Assembly: GCA_004557855.1 (NCBI GenBank)
Contig: SFFJ01000007.1
Span: 1 to 64,000, forward strand
DNA from: Oscillospiraceae bacterium
GTDB taxonomy: Bacteria > Bacillota > Clostridia > Oscillospirales > Ruminococcaceae
Direction: 5' to 3'
Length of the DNA stretch: 64,000 nt
Part shown: piece by piece, positions 54,869-62,763 of the stretch
Layout of the letters: each line of letters starts with the position of its first letter
Position numbering within the stretch: the stretch's first letter is position 1
Notes under the pieces: generated by a model
The model's input: only the letters and a program-made list of their open reading frames with translations
Databases searched by the model: none
What the model was told of the DNA's origin: nothing
Program-made: the position numbers and the translations under genes

Positions 54869-55795
54869 ATGTCCAGAATTGTTATCGCCCTCGGCGGCAA
54901 CGCCCTCGGCAACACCCCCTATGAGCAGCTCGAGCTCGTGACCGAGACCGCAAAGCCCATCGTTGACCTCATCGAGGCCGGCAACGAAGTCATCATCGCC
55001 CACGGCAACGGCCCCCAGGTCGGCATGATCAACCTCGCCATGAGCGCAGCCGCCGAAGCCGGCGCCGTTAAGAGCGATATGCCCTTCCCCGAGTGCGGCG
55101 CTATGTCCCAGGGTTATATCGGCTACCACCTGCAGAACGCCATCGGCAACGAGCTGGCCAAGCGCGGCATCAATAAGCCGGTAGCCACCATCGTTACCCA
55201 GGTCCTCGTCGATGAGAACGACGGCGCTTTCCAGAAGCCCACCAAGCCCATCGGCGCCTTCTACACCAAGGAGCAGGCCGATGAGATCGCCGCCACCAAG
55301 GGCTTTACCATGGTAGAGGATGCCGGCCGCGGCTATCGCCGTGTCGTTCCGTCCCCCAAGCCCGTTGACGTTGTCGAGAAGGACGTTGTAGAGGCCGTTG
55401 TCGATTCCGGCGCCGTAGTCATCACCGTAGGCGGCGGCGGTATCCCCGTTATCAAAAAGGACGGCAAGCTGGTAGGCGTTCCCGCCGTTATCGATAAGGA
55501 CTTCGCCTCCTCCAAGATTGCCGAGCTGCTGCACGCCGATGCCCTGTTCATCCTCACCGCCGTTGATCGTGTTGCCATCAATTGGGGCAAGCCCGACCAG
55601 AAGAGCCTCGAGGAGATGAGCATCGCCGAGGCCGAGAAGTACATCGGTGAAAACCAGTTCGCTCCCGGCTCCATGCTGCCCAAGGTTCAGGCTGCCATCG
55701 CCTTTGCCCAGTCCGGCGGCCGTGCCATCATCGCCGACCTGCACAATGCAGCGCTGGCCCTGGAAGGCAAATCCGGCACCGCCATCCACAAATAA
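54869..55795 (+). CDS. arcC: Carbamate kinase
   Basis: Encodes 308 residues with AAAAGGAG upstream. N-terminal Ala-Leu-Gly-Gly-Asn-Ala-Leu, His-Gly-Asn-Gly-Pro-Gln-Val-Gly (about 47), Gly-Arg-Gly-Tyr-Arg-Arg-Val-Val-Pro-Ser-Pro and Val-Gly-Gly-Gly-Gly-Ile-Pro-Val (about 190) are the family signatures. It makes ATP and carbamate from carbamoyl phosphate, usually last in arginine, agmatine or purine-derived catabolism. No arcA/arcB partners are next to it, so the source of carbamoyl phosphate is unclear. Codon use is strongly biased, indicating high expression. Confidence 0.97.
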   Translation: MSRIVIALGGNALGNTPYEQLELVTETAKPIVDLIEAGNEVIIAHGNGPQVGMINLAMSAAAEAGAVKSDMPFPECGAMSQGYIGYHLQNAIGNELAKRGINKPVATIVTQVLVDENDGAFQKPTKPIGAFYTKEQADEIAATKGFTMVEDAGRGYRRVVPSPKPVDVVEKDVVEAVVDSGAVVITVGGGGIPVIKKDGKLVGVPAVIDKDFASSKIAELLHADALFILTAVDRVAINWGKPDQKSLEEMSIAEAEKYIGENQFAPGSMLPKVQAAIAFAQSGGRAIIADLHNAALALEGKSGTAIHK

Positions 55796-55890
55796 TCCCC
55801 ACCCGCCCTTCCGGCGCCCGCCCGCATCCCGCGGCCGGGCGCCTTTTGCATCCCCCGGCACCCTTTCACCCCCCGCCGGTTGCCTGCCGC
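55773..55890 (+). repeat. arcC tail/terminator duplication, copy 1
   Basis: Contains the last 20-odd bases of arcC, its stop codon and the downstream terminator. Nearly identical to 55922-56037 (offset 149), separated by 31 bases. Confidence 0.92.
55813..55847 (+). terminator. Terminator of arcC
   Basis: Stem GGCGCCCG / CGGGCGCC followed by TTTTG. A second copy lies at 55962-55995 in the duplicated block. Confidence 0.75.
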
Positions 55891-55921
55891 TTCCACTCCG
55901 CCGCCCTGCACACACCTGCTA

Positions 55922-56037
55922 CCGGCACCGCCATCCACAAATAATCCCCACCCGCCCTTCCGGCGCCCGCCCGCATCCGCGGCCGGGCGCCTTTTGCATC
56001 CCCCGGCACCCTTTTCCCCCCGCCGGTTGCCTGCCGC
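55922..56037 (+). repeat. arcC tail/terminator duplication, copy 2
   Basis: Carries the codons for the final Thr-Ala-Ile-His-Lys and stop again, without an upstream gene, plus a second copy of the terminator hairpin. Differs from copy 1 by two or three single-base changes. Confidence 0.92.
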
Positions 56038-56055
56038 CTGCTTTTGTGGTAGAAT
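56027..56055 (+). promoter_or_regulatory. Promoter of the NTPase/S-component operon
   Basis: TTGCCT (56027-56032), 17-base spacer, TAGAAT (56050-56055). The -35 box lies in the end of the duplicated arcC block. A hairpin string (about 56080-56165) follows in the leader. Confidence 0.6.
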
Positions 56056-56193
56056 ATCTGCAAACCGCACCGTCGGGGGCGCGCGGCCGGGCTCCGCCCG
56101 GCCTGCGGGGGCGGCCTGCGGCCGCCCCCGTCCCCCGTGCCTGCGGCACGGGGGCGCGCCCCCGCCCTACCCCCTGCATAAAGGAGACTTCCC

Positions 56194-56733
56194 ATGCACC
56201 TTTTCCTCACCGGCCCCATCCGCATCGGCAAAACCACCGTCGTGGATAAAACCATCGACCTGTTGGGCGTTACCCCCGGCGGCTTTCGTTCCTACTTCGG
56301 CCCGGATCGCCCCCTGCCCGAGCACTTCCTCTATATGAGCAGCGCCGACGCCCCCCGCAGCTGCACCCCGCAGCACGCCATCGTGGCATTCCGGGCGCAG
56401 CCGAACGGTGACCCGCAGTGCACCGTCCTGCCCCGCTTCGAGGAGCTGGGGCTCGCCTGCCTGCAAACCGCCCCCGCCCGCCCCCTCATCGTGCTGGATG
56501 AATGCGGCCGGCTGGAGCAAAAGCTCCCCCGCTTCCGGGCAAGGGTGCTGGAACTGCTGGATGGCGATACCCCCATCCTCGGTGTCATCCGGCAGGATGC
56601 CTCCGGCTGGCTGGAGGATATCCGCCGCCACCCCGGGGTGCGGCTCGTTACCGTCACCCTGCAAAACCGGGATACCCTGCCGCAGCAGCTTGCGGAATAT
56701 TACCGCCCCATCATCAACCCTACCAAGGAGTAA
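56194..56733 (+). CDS. THEP1-like nucleoside-triphosphatase
   Basis: Encodes 179 residues. Walker A Gly-Pro-Ile-Arg-Ile-Gly-Lys-Thr-Thr lies at residues 7-15; Walker B is Leu-Ile-Val-Leu-Asp-Glu-Cys-Gly-Arg-Leu-Glu (about 98-108). The order Gly-Gly-Phe-Arg-Ser after the first helix and the Asp-Glu-X-Gly block fit the NTPase_1 family (PF03266), compact NTP-hydrolysing P-loop proteins. It is the first gene of a tight operon with an ECF S component and a flavoprotein. Its cellular role is not established. Confidence 0.8.
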   Translation: MHLFLTGPIRIGKTTVVDKTIDLLGVTPGGFRSYFGPDRPLPEHFLYMSSADAPRSCTPQHAIVAFRAQPNGDPQCTVLPRFEELGLACLQTAPARPLIVLDECGRLEQKLPRFRARVLELLDGDTPILGVIRQDASGWLEDIRRHPGVRLVTVTLQNRDTLPQQLAEYYRPIINPTKE

Positions 56734-56740
56734 CCGTAAA

Positions 56741-57322
56741 ATGAAACCCCGGAATACCCCCCTCAAAAACCTGCTTCTCGCCGCAATGTTTTTAGCCATC
56801 GGCCTGGTGCTGCCCTTCTTCACCGGCCAAATCAAGGAAATCGGCAATATGCTGCTGCCCATGCACCTGCCGGTCTTTCTCTGCACCCTCATCTGCGGCT
56901 GGCAGTACGGCACCGCCGTCGGCTTCATCATGCCCATCCTGCGGTTCGCCCTGTTTTTCATGCCCCGTATGCCCGGCGCCCTTGCCATGGCCTTTGAAAT
57001 GGCGACCTACGCCTTTGCGGCGGGCTTCCTTTACAGCCGGGCGCACTGGCAGTGCACCCGTATGCTGTACCGCTGCCTGATCGCCGCAATGCTGGCCGGG
57101 CGTGTGGTTTGGGCGGCCGCCATGACCATCCTGTTGGGACTTTCCGGCAGCGCCTTCACCTGGAAAATGTTCCTCTCCGGTGCCTTCCTCAATGCCATCC
57201 CCGGCATCATCCTGCAGCTGGTTCTCATCCCCGCCATTATGGTGGCGCTGGACCGCGCCAAATTGGTGCCGTTCCGCAAGGCGGAGGAGCAGACATCTGC
57301 CAGACAGGAAAAAACGGTATGA
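56741..57322 (+). CDS. ECF transporter S component
   Basis: Encodes 193 residues with six predicted transmembrane helices. The block Met-His-Leu-Pro-Val-Phe-Leu-Cys-Thr-Leu-Ile-Cys-Gly-Trp-Gln-Tyr-Gly (about 43-59), Gly-Phe-Ile-Met-Pro-Ile-Leu-Arg and Ala-Met-Ala-Phe-Glu-Met-Ala-Thr-Tyr are typical of ECF vitamin-type substrate-binding subunits. It would share the energising module (EcfA, EcfA', EcfT) encoded elsewhere. The substrate is unknown. It starts seven bases after the NTPase stop and overlaps the flavoprotein gene by 4 bases. Confidence 0.88.
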   Translation: MKPRNTPLKNLLLAAMFLAIGLVLPFFTGQIKEIGNMLLPMHLPVFLCTLICGWQYGTAVGFIMPILRFALFFMPRMPGALAMAFEMATYAFAAGFLYSRAHWQCTRMLYRCLIAAMLAGRVVWAAAMTILLGLSGSAFTWKMFLSGAFLNAIPGIILQLVLIPAIMVALDRAKLVPFRKAEEQTSARQEKTV

Positions 57323-58398
57323 TGTACGATGTCGCCGTCATCGGCGGAGGACCCGCCGCCGCGACCTTTGCCCGCCGGTATCTTTCCAAATGCCCGGCGG
57401 CTTCGCTGCTGTTGCTTAACGGGCAGAGAGAACTGAATAAAAAACCCTGCGGCGGGCTGCTGGCGCCCGATTCCCAAAAGGCGCTGGCGCATTTCGATCT
57501 CACGCTTCCCAAGGAGGTGCTGGTCGATCCGCAGATCTTCACAGTGCAGACCATTGATCTGGTCAGCCGGCAGGTGCGCTATTACCAGCGCTACTACCTC
57601 AATATGGACCGCTATGCCTTTGACCGCTGGCTGTTATCGCTTATCCCGCCGCAGGCGGAGATTCTCTCCGGTCGCTGTACGGCAGTCACCCGCACGGGGG
57701 AGGGCTTTCTCCTCACCGCTGCGGTCGATGGGGAGGAGCGGCAGTTTGCTGCGCGCCGTATCGTCGGTGCGGAGGGTGCCGTCTCTCTGGTGCGCCGCAC
57801 CTTTTATCGGGAGCCAAAGACCCGCTACACCGCCATTCAGCAGTGGTTCGCGGCAGGGGAGGAACGAGCGCCGTTCTATTCCTGCATCTTCGATCCCGCT
57901 ACCAGCGAAAGCTGTTCGTGGATCATTCGCAAAGACGATGCCCTCATCTTCGGCGGCTGCTTTACTGCCGAGGGCAGCAGGGAAGCCTTTGAACGCCAAA
58001 AGCGGCGTCTGGAGCAGTATCTCGGTCGTCCGCTGGGACAGCCCGTAAAGACCGAAGCCTGCCTTGCGGTGCGTCCGCGCGGCTTTGCGGATTTTATTAC
58101 AGGGCGTGACGGCGCGTATCTCATCGGGGAGGCGGCGGGCTTCATCAGCGCCAGCTCCTTCGAGGGGATCAGCAGCGCGATCCGCAGCGGCAGCGCTCTG
58201 GCGGAAGCGATGGCTGAAGCCGCCGATGATAATACGCTTACCTGTCTCTATCGACGGAAAACGGCGTCGCTGCGGCTCAAGCTATGGCTCAAGACCCTCA
58301 AGCGCTGGTTCATGTACACCCCATGGGTGCGCCGCATCATCATGGGGCTGGGGCTTGCTGCGATCTCGGTCGAGCAGGAAAGGCGGATAACGCAATAG
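57319..58398 (+). CDS. FAD-dependent oxidoreductase, geranylgeranyl-reductase-like
   Basis: Encodes 359 residues from the ATG at 57319 (a second ATG follows directly). FAD-binding Gly-Gly-Gly-Pro-Ala-Ala-Ala (about 10-16), then Pro-Cys-Gly-Gly-Leu-Leu-Ala-Pro (about 43), the family motif for the substrate/FAD pocket, and Leu-Ile-Gly-Glu-Ala-Ala-Gly-Phe-Ile (about 272), the second FAD-contact motif. This is the geranylgeranyl reductase/halogenase-like flavoprotein family. Coupling to an ECF S component suggests it works on the imported compound or its product; that is inference. Some codon use is less GC-biased than in neighbours. Confidence 0.85.
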   Translation: MMYDVAVIGGGPAAATFARRYLSKCPAASLLLLNGQRELNKKPCGGLLAPDSQKALAHFDLTLPKEVLVDPQIFTVQTIDLVSRQVRYYQRYYLNMDRYAFDRWLLSLIPPQAEILSGRCTAVTRTGEGFLLTAAVDGEERQFAARRIVGAEGAVSLVRRTFYREPKTRYTAIQQWFAAGEERAPFYSCIFDPATSESCSWIIRKDDALIFGGCFTAEGSREAFERQKRRLEQYLGRPLGQPVKTEACLAVRPRGFADFITGRDGAYLIGEAAGFISASSFEGISSAIRSGSALAEAMAEAADDNTLTCLYRRKTASLRLKLWLKTLKRWFMYTPWVRRIIMGLGLAAISVEQERRITQ

Positions 58399-58409
58399 AT
58401 ATAGCAAAA

Positions 58410-58440
58410 CCCCTCCGCATCTCGGCGGAGGGGCGCATTT
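58410..58440 (+). terminator. Terminator of the S-component operon
   Basis: Stem CCCCTCCGC / GCGGAGGGG followed by CGCATTTT. Confidence 0.7.
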
Positions 58441-58464
58441 TCGCAGAATATAGGGGTTTTCGGC

Positions 58465-59181
58465 TTATTCCTCGGGCTTTTTCTCGTCCTCGGCGGCCGG
58501 CTCGGGAACGGAGTTGGCGGCCGGCTCGGGAACGGAGTCGGGGGCCGGTTCCTCGGGGATATCGTCGGTGCTCACCGCATCCACCACCACATCGGCGGTG
58601 GCGCCCGCAGCGGAGGCCACCGCATTCACGGCGGCAGCGGCCACCTTCTTCAGCGCCCGCAGATGCTGCCAGACCACAAAGGCGTTAAACAGGTTGATCA
58701 CGCCATCCGCCAGCATACAAATGCCGATAAAGGTGATCAGCACCTGCGCCGACTGGAACGGGTTCAGCAGAATGACAACGCCCAAAGCGATCATCAGCAC
58801 CGCCAGCAGCAGCAAAATGCCCCACTTTTCGTAGCCGTCCTTTTTGATATCGATGGAAGCCTGCAGCTTCACAACGCCGTCAAAAATGAGGTAAAGTCCC
58901 AGAATAAAGGGCAAAATGGAGGCGAACAGCTCCGGCTTTACAAAAAAGCAGATGCCCAGCGCCAGCGCCACAATGCCCACCATCAGCGAAAGGGTGGAAT
59001 AGCGTTCATCCCGGTGGGAAATAAAGCGGTAAACCTGCCACAGACCATAGGCCGCAGTCACACCGCCCAGTACATAGCAAAAGACGTTGATGGAGGTGGC
59101 GGGCCAAATGATGAGCGCAACGCCCAGCGCCACATAACAGATGGCAGAAAGGATAAAATTCAGTACAAATTTTTTCGTCAC
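58465..59181 (-). CDS. DUF308 (HdeD-like) membrane protein
   Basis: Encodes 238 residues with six hydrophobic helices in two related halves, each with the DUF308 pattern: Val-Ala-Leu-Gly-Val-Ala-Leu-Ile-Ile-Trp-Pro, then Leu-Gly-Leu-Tyr-Leu-Ile-Phe-Asp-Gly, and Ile-Ala-Leu-Gly-Val-Val-Ile-Leu-Leu-Asn-Pro. An Ala-rich helix follows, then an acidic low-complexity C-terminus with a repeated Asp/Asn-Ser-Val-Pro-Glu-Pro-Ala-Ala unit. The family has been linked to acid stress in enterobacteria, but its role here is unknown. Confidence 0.88.
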   Translation of the reverse strand: MTKKFVLNFILSAICYVALGVALIIWPATSINVFCYVLGGVTAAYGLWQVYRFISHRDERYSTLSLMVGIVALALGICFFVKPELFASILPFILGLYLIFDGVVKLQASIDIKKDGYEKWGILLLLAVLMIALGVVILLNPFQSAQVLITFIGICMLADGVINLFNAFVVWQHLRALKKVAAAAVNAVASAAGATADVVVDAVSTDDIPEEPAPDSVPEPAANSVPEPAAEDEKKPEE

Positions 59182-59252
59182 GGTAGTAACCTCCCTTAAA
59201 ATGTTGGGGTACGGTTGGGGGAGAACGGTTCCGGCCGTTCTCTGCTAATTTC

Positions 59253-59281
59253 ATTATAGCACACCCGTCGTGAGGTGAAAA
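59253..59281 (-). promoter_or_regulatory. Promoter of the DUF308 gene
   Basis: Minus strand: TTTTCA (59276-59281), 17-base spacer, TATAAT (59253-59258). A perfect 8-bp hairpin (GAGAACGG / CCGTTCTC, 59221-59242) lies in the leader. Confidence 0.7.
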
Positions 59282-59374
59282 GCCCCTTTTTACGGACTTT
59301 GTCCCGTCCCGCCCCCGTAAAACGCCGGAAACCCCGCCCTTCCCGCCTGTTTTTCCGTGCAGGCCGCAGGCTTT

Positions 59375-59545
59375 CCCCCCGCAGCGGATACGGGCCGCAG
59401 GCCGCCCCGGCTTCGCCGGGGCCGGCGGGCTCCGCCCGCCGAAGCCGTCCTGCGGACGGCTTGGCCTGCGGCCCTCCGCCCCCCGCACAGGCCCCCCGAA
59501 AGCCGCAAACCCAGCCCCCGCAGCCCCGCACAAACTCCCCCCAAA
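59375..59545. repeat. GC-rich hairpin string
   Basis: Includes GCCCCGGC-ttc-GCCGGGGC, GGCGGGC-tccg-GCCCGCC and GCCGTCC-tgcg-GGACGGC, between the DUF308 gene and the Crp/Fnr gene. Confidence 0.65.
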
Positions 59546-59628
59546 GCCGCAAGCCCGTGATTTTACCGCAAAACCAAACCGCCCGTTCTTCCCCTAAATC
59601 AAGAAAAAAAAGAAAGAAAAACCGTGAT

Positions 59629-60303
59629 TTACGGCCATTCCTCCGTCGGTACCAGCAGGGTGATCACCGCAGCCCTTTTCCGGTCGAAATCCAAAAGCCC
59701 CTCCCGCCGCAGGCCGCCCAGCACCCGCGAAAGGGCGCTGCGGTCCGCCCCCAAATAGTAGGCCAGCCCCTCCCGGTCAAACGGCAGCCGCACGGTAGAA
59801 CTGCCCTGCGCCCGGCTTTCCATCTGTAAATAGTACTGCAAACGTTCCCGCAGGGTGGGCTGCGAAAGGCAGATCAGCCGCCGCTGCAGCGAAAAATACG
59901 CCCCGGAAAGCTGCTTGGAAAGATTGCCCAAAAGCCGCGAAAATGCAGGCCCCGTGCCGTTAAACAGCTGCTTCGTCGGGATCCACAGGATGCGGCAGGG
60001 GGCGCAGGCCATCACCGTTACAGGGCTTTCCCGGTCGCCGTCCAGCGCCAAAAGCTGCCCGAAAAGCTCCCCGCGGGTCAGGCGGCTTTGCAGCAGCTGG
60101 CGGCCCTGCGGCAGCGGCAAAATGGCGTATAAAACGCCCTCCAGTACCAGCCCCATGCGCACGGTGGAGCACCCGGCAGCCAACACGATCTGCCCGGGCT
60201 GATAGGCTTGCTCGACGGCCTGCAGGCGGGCAAGCTCCCCGGCGATCTCGGCTTCCGTCAGACCCTCGAAGAGGGGGCAGAGGGGATATTTTTTCTCCGG
60301 CAT
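59629..60303 (-). CDS. Crp/Fnr-family transcriptional regulator
   Basis: Encodes 224 residues. The N-terminal cyclic-nucleotide-binding-like barrel spans about 20-130 (Gly-Gln-Ile-Val-Leu-Ala-Ala-Gly, Arg-Gly-Glu-Leu-Phe-Gly-Gln). A long dimer helix and a C-terminal winged helix follow; the recognition part is Leu-Ala-Tyr-Tyr-Leu-Gly-Ala-Asp-Arg-Ser-Ala-Leu-Ser-Arg-Val-Leu. No cysteine cluster for Fe-S as in Fnr; scattered Cys residues only. The effector is unknown. GGGAG stands 11 bases before the start. It is divergent from the membrane protein at 60433, and a palindrome over its own leader suggests autoregulation. Confidence 0.88.
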   Translation of the reverse strand: MPEKKYPLCPLFEGLTEAEIAGELARLQAVEQAYQPGQIVLAAGCSTVRMGLVLEGVLYAILPLPQGRQLLQSRLTRGELFGQLLALDGDRESPVTVMACAPCRILWIPTKQLFNGTGPAFSRLLGNLSKQLSGAYFSLQRRLICLSQPTLRERLQYYLQMESRAQGSSTVRLPFDREGLAYYLGADRSALSRVLGGLRREGLLDFDRKRAAVITLLVPTEEWP

Positions 60304-60326
60304 GATGTGGTTTTCTCCCTTCATTT

Positions 60327-60342
60327 TGTTGCGGATGCAACA
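60327..60342. promoter_or_regulatory. Palindromic candidate operator of the Crp/Fnr regulator
   Basis: Perfect palindrome TGTTGC-ggat-GCAACA, the size and symmetry of Crp/Fnr sites, lying just downstream of the regulator's own -10 box in the divergent intergenic region. Confidence 0.6.
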
Positions 60343-60356
60343 TACTTTTCCCCTTG

Positions 60357-60385
60357 AATATACTATAATATGACCGAAAGTGCAA
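60357..60385 (-). promoter_or_regulatory. Promoter of the Crp/Fnr gene
   Basis: Minus strand: TTGCAC (60380-60385), 17-base spacer, TATATT (60357-60362). Confidence 0.65.
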
Positions 60386-60432
60386 GTAAACCCGCAAATA
60401 TGCGATAAAACCCATAAGCAAAGGAGAACACA

Positions 60433-60987
60433 ATGTCTAAAACCATAAGCAATTCTAATGGCAGCACCGGCCTGAAAACGCTCTGCCGCACCGCCATCTT
60501 CCTGGCGCTGCTCATCGCGGTGCAGTTCGTCACCCGTTCCATGGGGCAGTATGTCACCGGCTCCCTCGTCAACCTCGTGCTCATCGCCGCCGCCCTGATG
60601 TGCGGTCTGTGGGGCGGGCTGGCGGTTGCGGTGCTGTCCCCGTTCTGCGCCTTCCTCATCGGCATCGGCCCCGCTTTTCCGCAAATCGTCCCGGCGGTGG
60701 CGCTGGGAAATGCCGTATTGGTGGTGCTTTGGTCGCTGCTCGCCGGCAAAAAGGACGCTGCCGTGGGGCGGTATCTGTGCGCCCTTGCGGTGGCGGCTGT
60801 CGCCAAATTTTTGACCCTTTACCTTGTCATCGTCAAGTGGCTGGTGCCGATGGTGCTGACCCTGAACGAGAAGCAGACCGCGGTGCTTTCGGCCAGTTTT
60901 TCCTTCCCGCAGCTGATAACGGCGGCGGTGGGCGGTGTGCTGGCGGTGCTGCTGGTGCCGCCGCTGCGCCGCGCCCTGAAGGTGTGA
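60433..60987 (+). CDS. Integral membrane protein, possibly an ECF S component
   Basis: Encodes 184 residues with five or six transmembrane helices. The start Thr-Ala-Ile-Phe-Leu-Ala-Leu-Leu-Ile-Ala-Val-Gln-Phe-Val and Gly-Ser-Leu-Val-Asn-Leu-Val-Leu-Ile-Ala-Ala-Ala-Leu-Met-Cys-Gly-Leu-Trp-Gly-Gly are like S components, in which a small residue-rich first helix packs on EcfT. The match is weaker than for the gene at 56741. AAAGGAG precedes the ATG. Its divergent neighbour is a Crp/Fnr regulator that may control it. Confidence 0.7.
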   Translation: MSKTISNSNGSTGLKTLCRTAIFLALLIAVQFVTRSMGQYVTGSLVNLVLIAAALMCGLWGGLAVAVLSPFCAFLIGIGPAFPQIVPAVALGNAVLVVLWSLLAGKKDAAVGRYLCALAVAAVAKFLTLYLVIVKWLVPMVLTLNEKQTAVLSASFSFPQLITAAVGGVLAVLLVPPLRRALKV

Positions 60988-61313
60988 TTTTCGCCTGATT
61001 TCTCCGATATTTTCGACATTCTTCCCCATGGGGCCCGCCTGCCGGCGGGCCCTTTTGGGTGCGGGGCCGGCACCCGGTACAGGCCGGGACCCGAACGGGG
61101 GAGGGGCGGCCCGCAGGGCGTTTCGGCGCAGCCGAAACCGGCGGCCGGAGGCCGCCGAGGCGCCGGAGGCGCCTGCCCTGCGGGCCGGATGCCCGGGGCT
61201 TGCAGGGGGTGCGGGCAGGGCGGCCCCGCCCCGGAAATTTTCCCGCCGGAGCGCTTTTCTTTTGGCGGGAAGTGCGCTATACTAAAAGCAGAAGCCAAAA
61301 GGAGGTTTTTCTT
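60988..61313. repeat. Gap with GC-rich hairpin string
   Basis: About 61025-61200 contains GGGCCCGCC-tgcc-GGCGGGCCC, TTTCGGC-gca-GCCGAAA, GGCGGCC-ggag-GGCCGCC and GGCGCC-ggag-GGCGCC. A TATACT at 61278-61283 is a likely -10 for the glucokinase gene. Confidence 0.6.
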
Positions 61314-62255
61314 GTGGAATATCGTGTAGGGATCGACCTGGGCGGCACCAATGTGGCGGTCGGCGTGGTCAATGAAAACAAGGAGATCGTGGCGAGAGCC
61401 AATGTGCCCACCCGCCCCGACCGGATGCTGGATGATGTGATCTATGACATCGCCTGCTGCGTGAAGGAGGCCGTGAAAAAGGCCGGAATTACGCTGCAGG
61501 AATGCGTTTTGGTGGGGATCGGTTCGCCGGGGTACTGCCGTGCGGCGGACGGAATGGTGGTCTATGCCGGCAATTTGGGCTGGAAAAACGTGCCGATTTG
61601 CGATGAGCTGCGGCAGGAGCTGGGGGTATCGGTGCGCCTTTCCAACGACGCCAACTGTGCGGCGCTGGGCGAGGTGGTGGCCGGTGCCGCCAAGGGCGCC
61701 AAAAGTGCCGTACTGCTTACGCTGGGGACCGGAGTGGGCGGCGGCGTGGTGCTGAACGGCAAGGTGTACGAGGGAGATATCGGGCCGGGCACCGAAATGG
61801 GACACACCACCCTGATTTTGGGCGGAGAGCCCTGCACCTGCGGCCAGCGGGGCTGCCTGGAGGCCTATGCCAGTGCGACGGGGCTGCTGCGGCAGCGTCA
61901 CCGCGCGGAGCAGGCGCACCCCGAAACGACGATGAAGCGCTTTCATCCCGCCGATGGCAGCGCACCGTTCATTTGCGCGGCGGAGGGGGATGAAACGGCC
62001 AAGGCGGTGGTGGAGCAGTACATCACCTACGTGGGGGCCGGCATTGTCAACTTTGTGAATATTTTTGCCCCGGAGGTCGTGCTGATCGGCGGCGGCGTGA
62101 GTAATGCGGGGGATGCTTTGATCCGGCCGCTGAACGACTACGTGCAGGCCAACCGCTTCGGCGGGCGGCGGTCGCCTACCTGCCCGGTGCGCCGGGCGGC
62201 GCTGGGCGGCGATGCCGGGATCATCGGGGCGGCCTATCTCGATTGGGAGGGCTGA
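61314..62255 (+). CDS. glcK: ROK-family glucokinase
   Basis: Encodes 313 residues from a GTG at 61314 after AAAAGGAGG. The ATP-binding Gly-Ile-Asp-Leu-Gly-Gly-Thr-Asn (about 6-13), Leu-Thr-Leu-Gly-Thr-Gly-Val-Gly-Gly-Gly (about 139), Glu-Met-Gly-His-Thr (about 162) and the ROK zinc site Cys-Thr-Cys-Gly-Gln-Arg-Gly-Cys-Leu-Glu (about 177-186) are all present. No helix-turn-helix, so it is a kinase rather than a ROK repressor. It phosphorylates glucose or a related hexose. Confidence 0.94.
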   Translation: MEYRVGIDLGGTNVAVGVVNENKEIVARANVPTRPDRMLDDVIYDIACCVKEAVKKAGITLQECVLVGIGSPGYCRAADGMVVYAGNLGWKNVPICDELRQELGVSVRLSNDANCAALGEVVAGAAKGAKSAVLLTLGTGVGGGVVLNGKVYEGDIGPGTEMGHTTLILGGEPCTCGQRGCLEAYASATGLLRQRHRAEQAHPETTMKRFHPADGSAPFICAAEGDETAKAVVEQYITYVGAGIVNFVNIFAPEVVLIGGGVSNAGDALIRPLNDYVQANRFGGRRSPTCPVRRAALGGDAGIIGAAYLDWEG

Positions 62256-62680
62256 ACGGTGCCTGTGACGGCGGCTTCGCCGGGGTGATTTCGGCGGGGC
62301 GGCGCTTTCGCTGATCTGCGGAGGGTAATGGGGGAGTGGCTCTGTTGCCGATCCGCGGAGTGTGGCGTTGCCCTTTTTGCAGGTTTTCAAAACGGGAGGG
62401 GGCGCAGCCCCCGCCGCCCGCGGCGGCGGGGAGCCCGTGCCGCAGGCACGGGCGAGGCGGCGAAGCCGCCGAGCTGCGCCCTCGGTTTTGCACCTTTATC
62501 AAAGCATGGGAGTGTGGGGCGGGCGCACTGCAGCGGGGAGGGCTGCCCGCAGGGTCAGCACGACCGGAGCGGAGGCGCGCCCGCGCATTTTGCGGGGAAA
62601 CGGGCGGGTGCAGGACATGGCCGGGGGGATGGTACAGTCTGCAAGAAATGTGAATAAGAGGTAAAATAACGGAAAATCGA
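62256..62680. repeat. Gap with a GC-rich hairpin string
   Basis: Hairpins at about 62395-62480: GGGGCGCAGCCCC, CCGCCC-gcgg-CGGCGG, GCCCGTGCC-gca-GGCACGGGC and GGCGGC-gaa-GCCGCC. The rest is GC-rich without a supported gene. Confidence 0.55.
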
Positions 62681-62709
62681 TTGATTTTTTTAGTGGGATG
62701 TTATAAAAT
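62681..62709 (+). promoter_or_regulatory. Promoter of pspA
   Basis: TTGATT (62681-62686), 17-base spacer, TAAAAT (62704-62709), in an AT-rich stretch 55 bases before the start codon. Confidence 0.65.
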
Positions 62710-62763
62710 AGTGGTAATGGACGGGGAACCGACCGAAATACAACAACATCAGGAGGAACAATA

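Noticed and set aside
59629..61029. 466-codon minus-strand frame as a fused regulator
   Set aside because: The part upstream of 60303 is antisense to the membrane protein gene and crosses the divergent promoter; the regulator proper starts at 60303.
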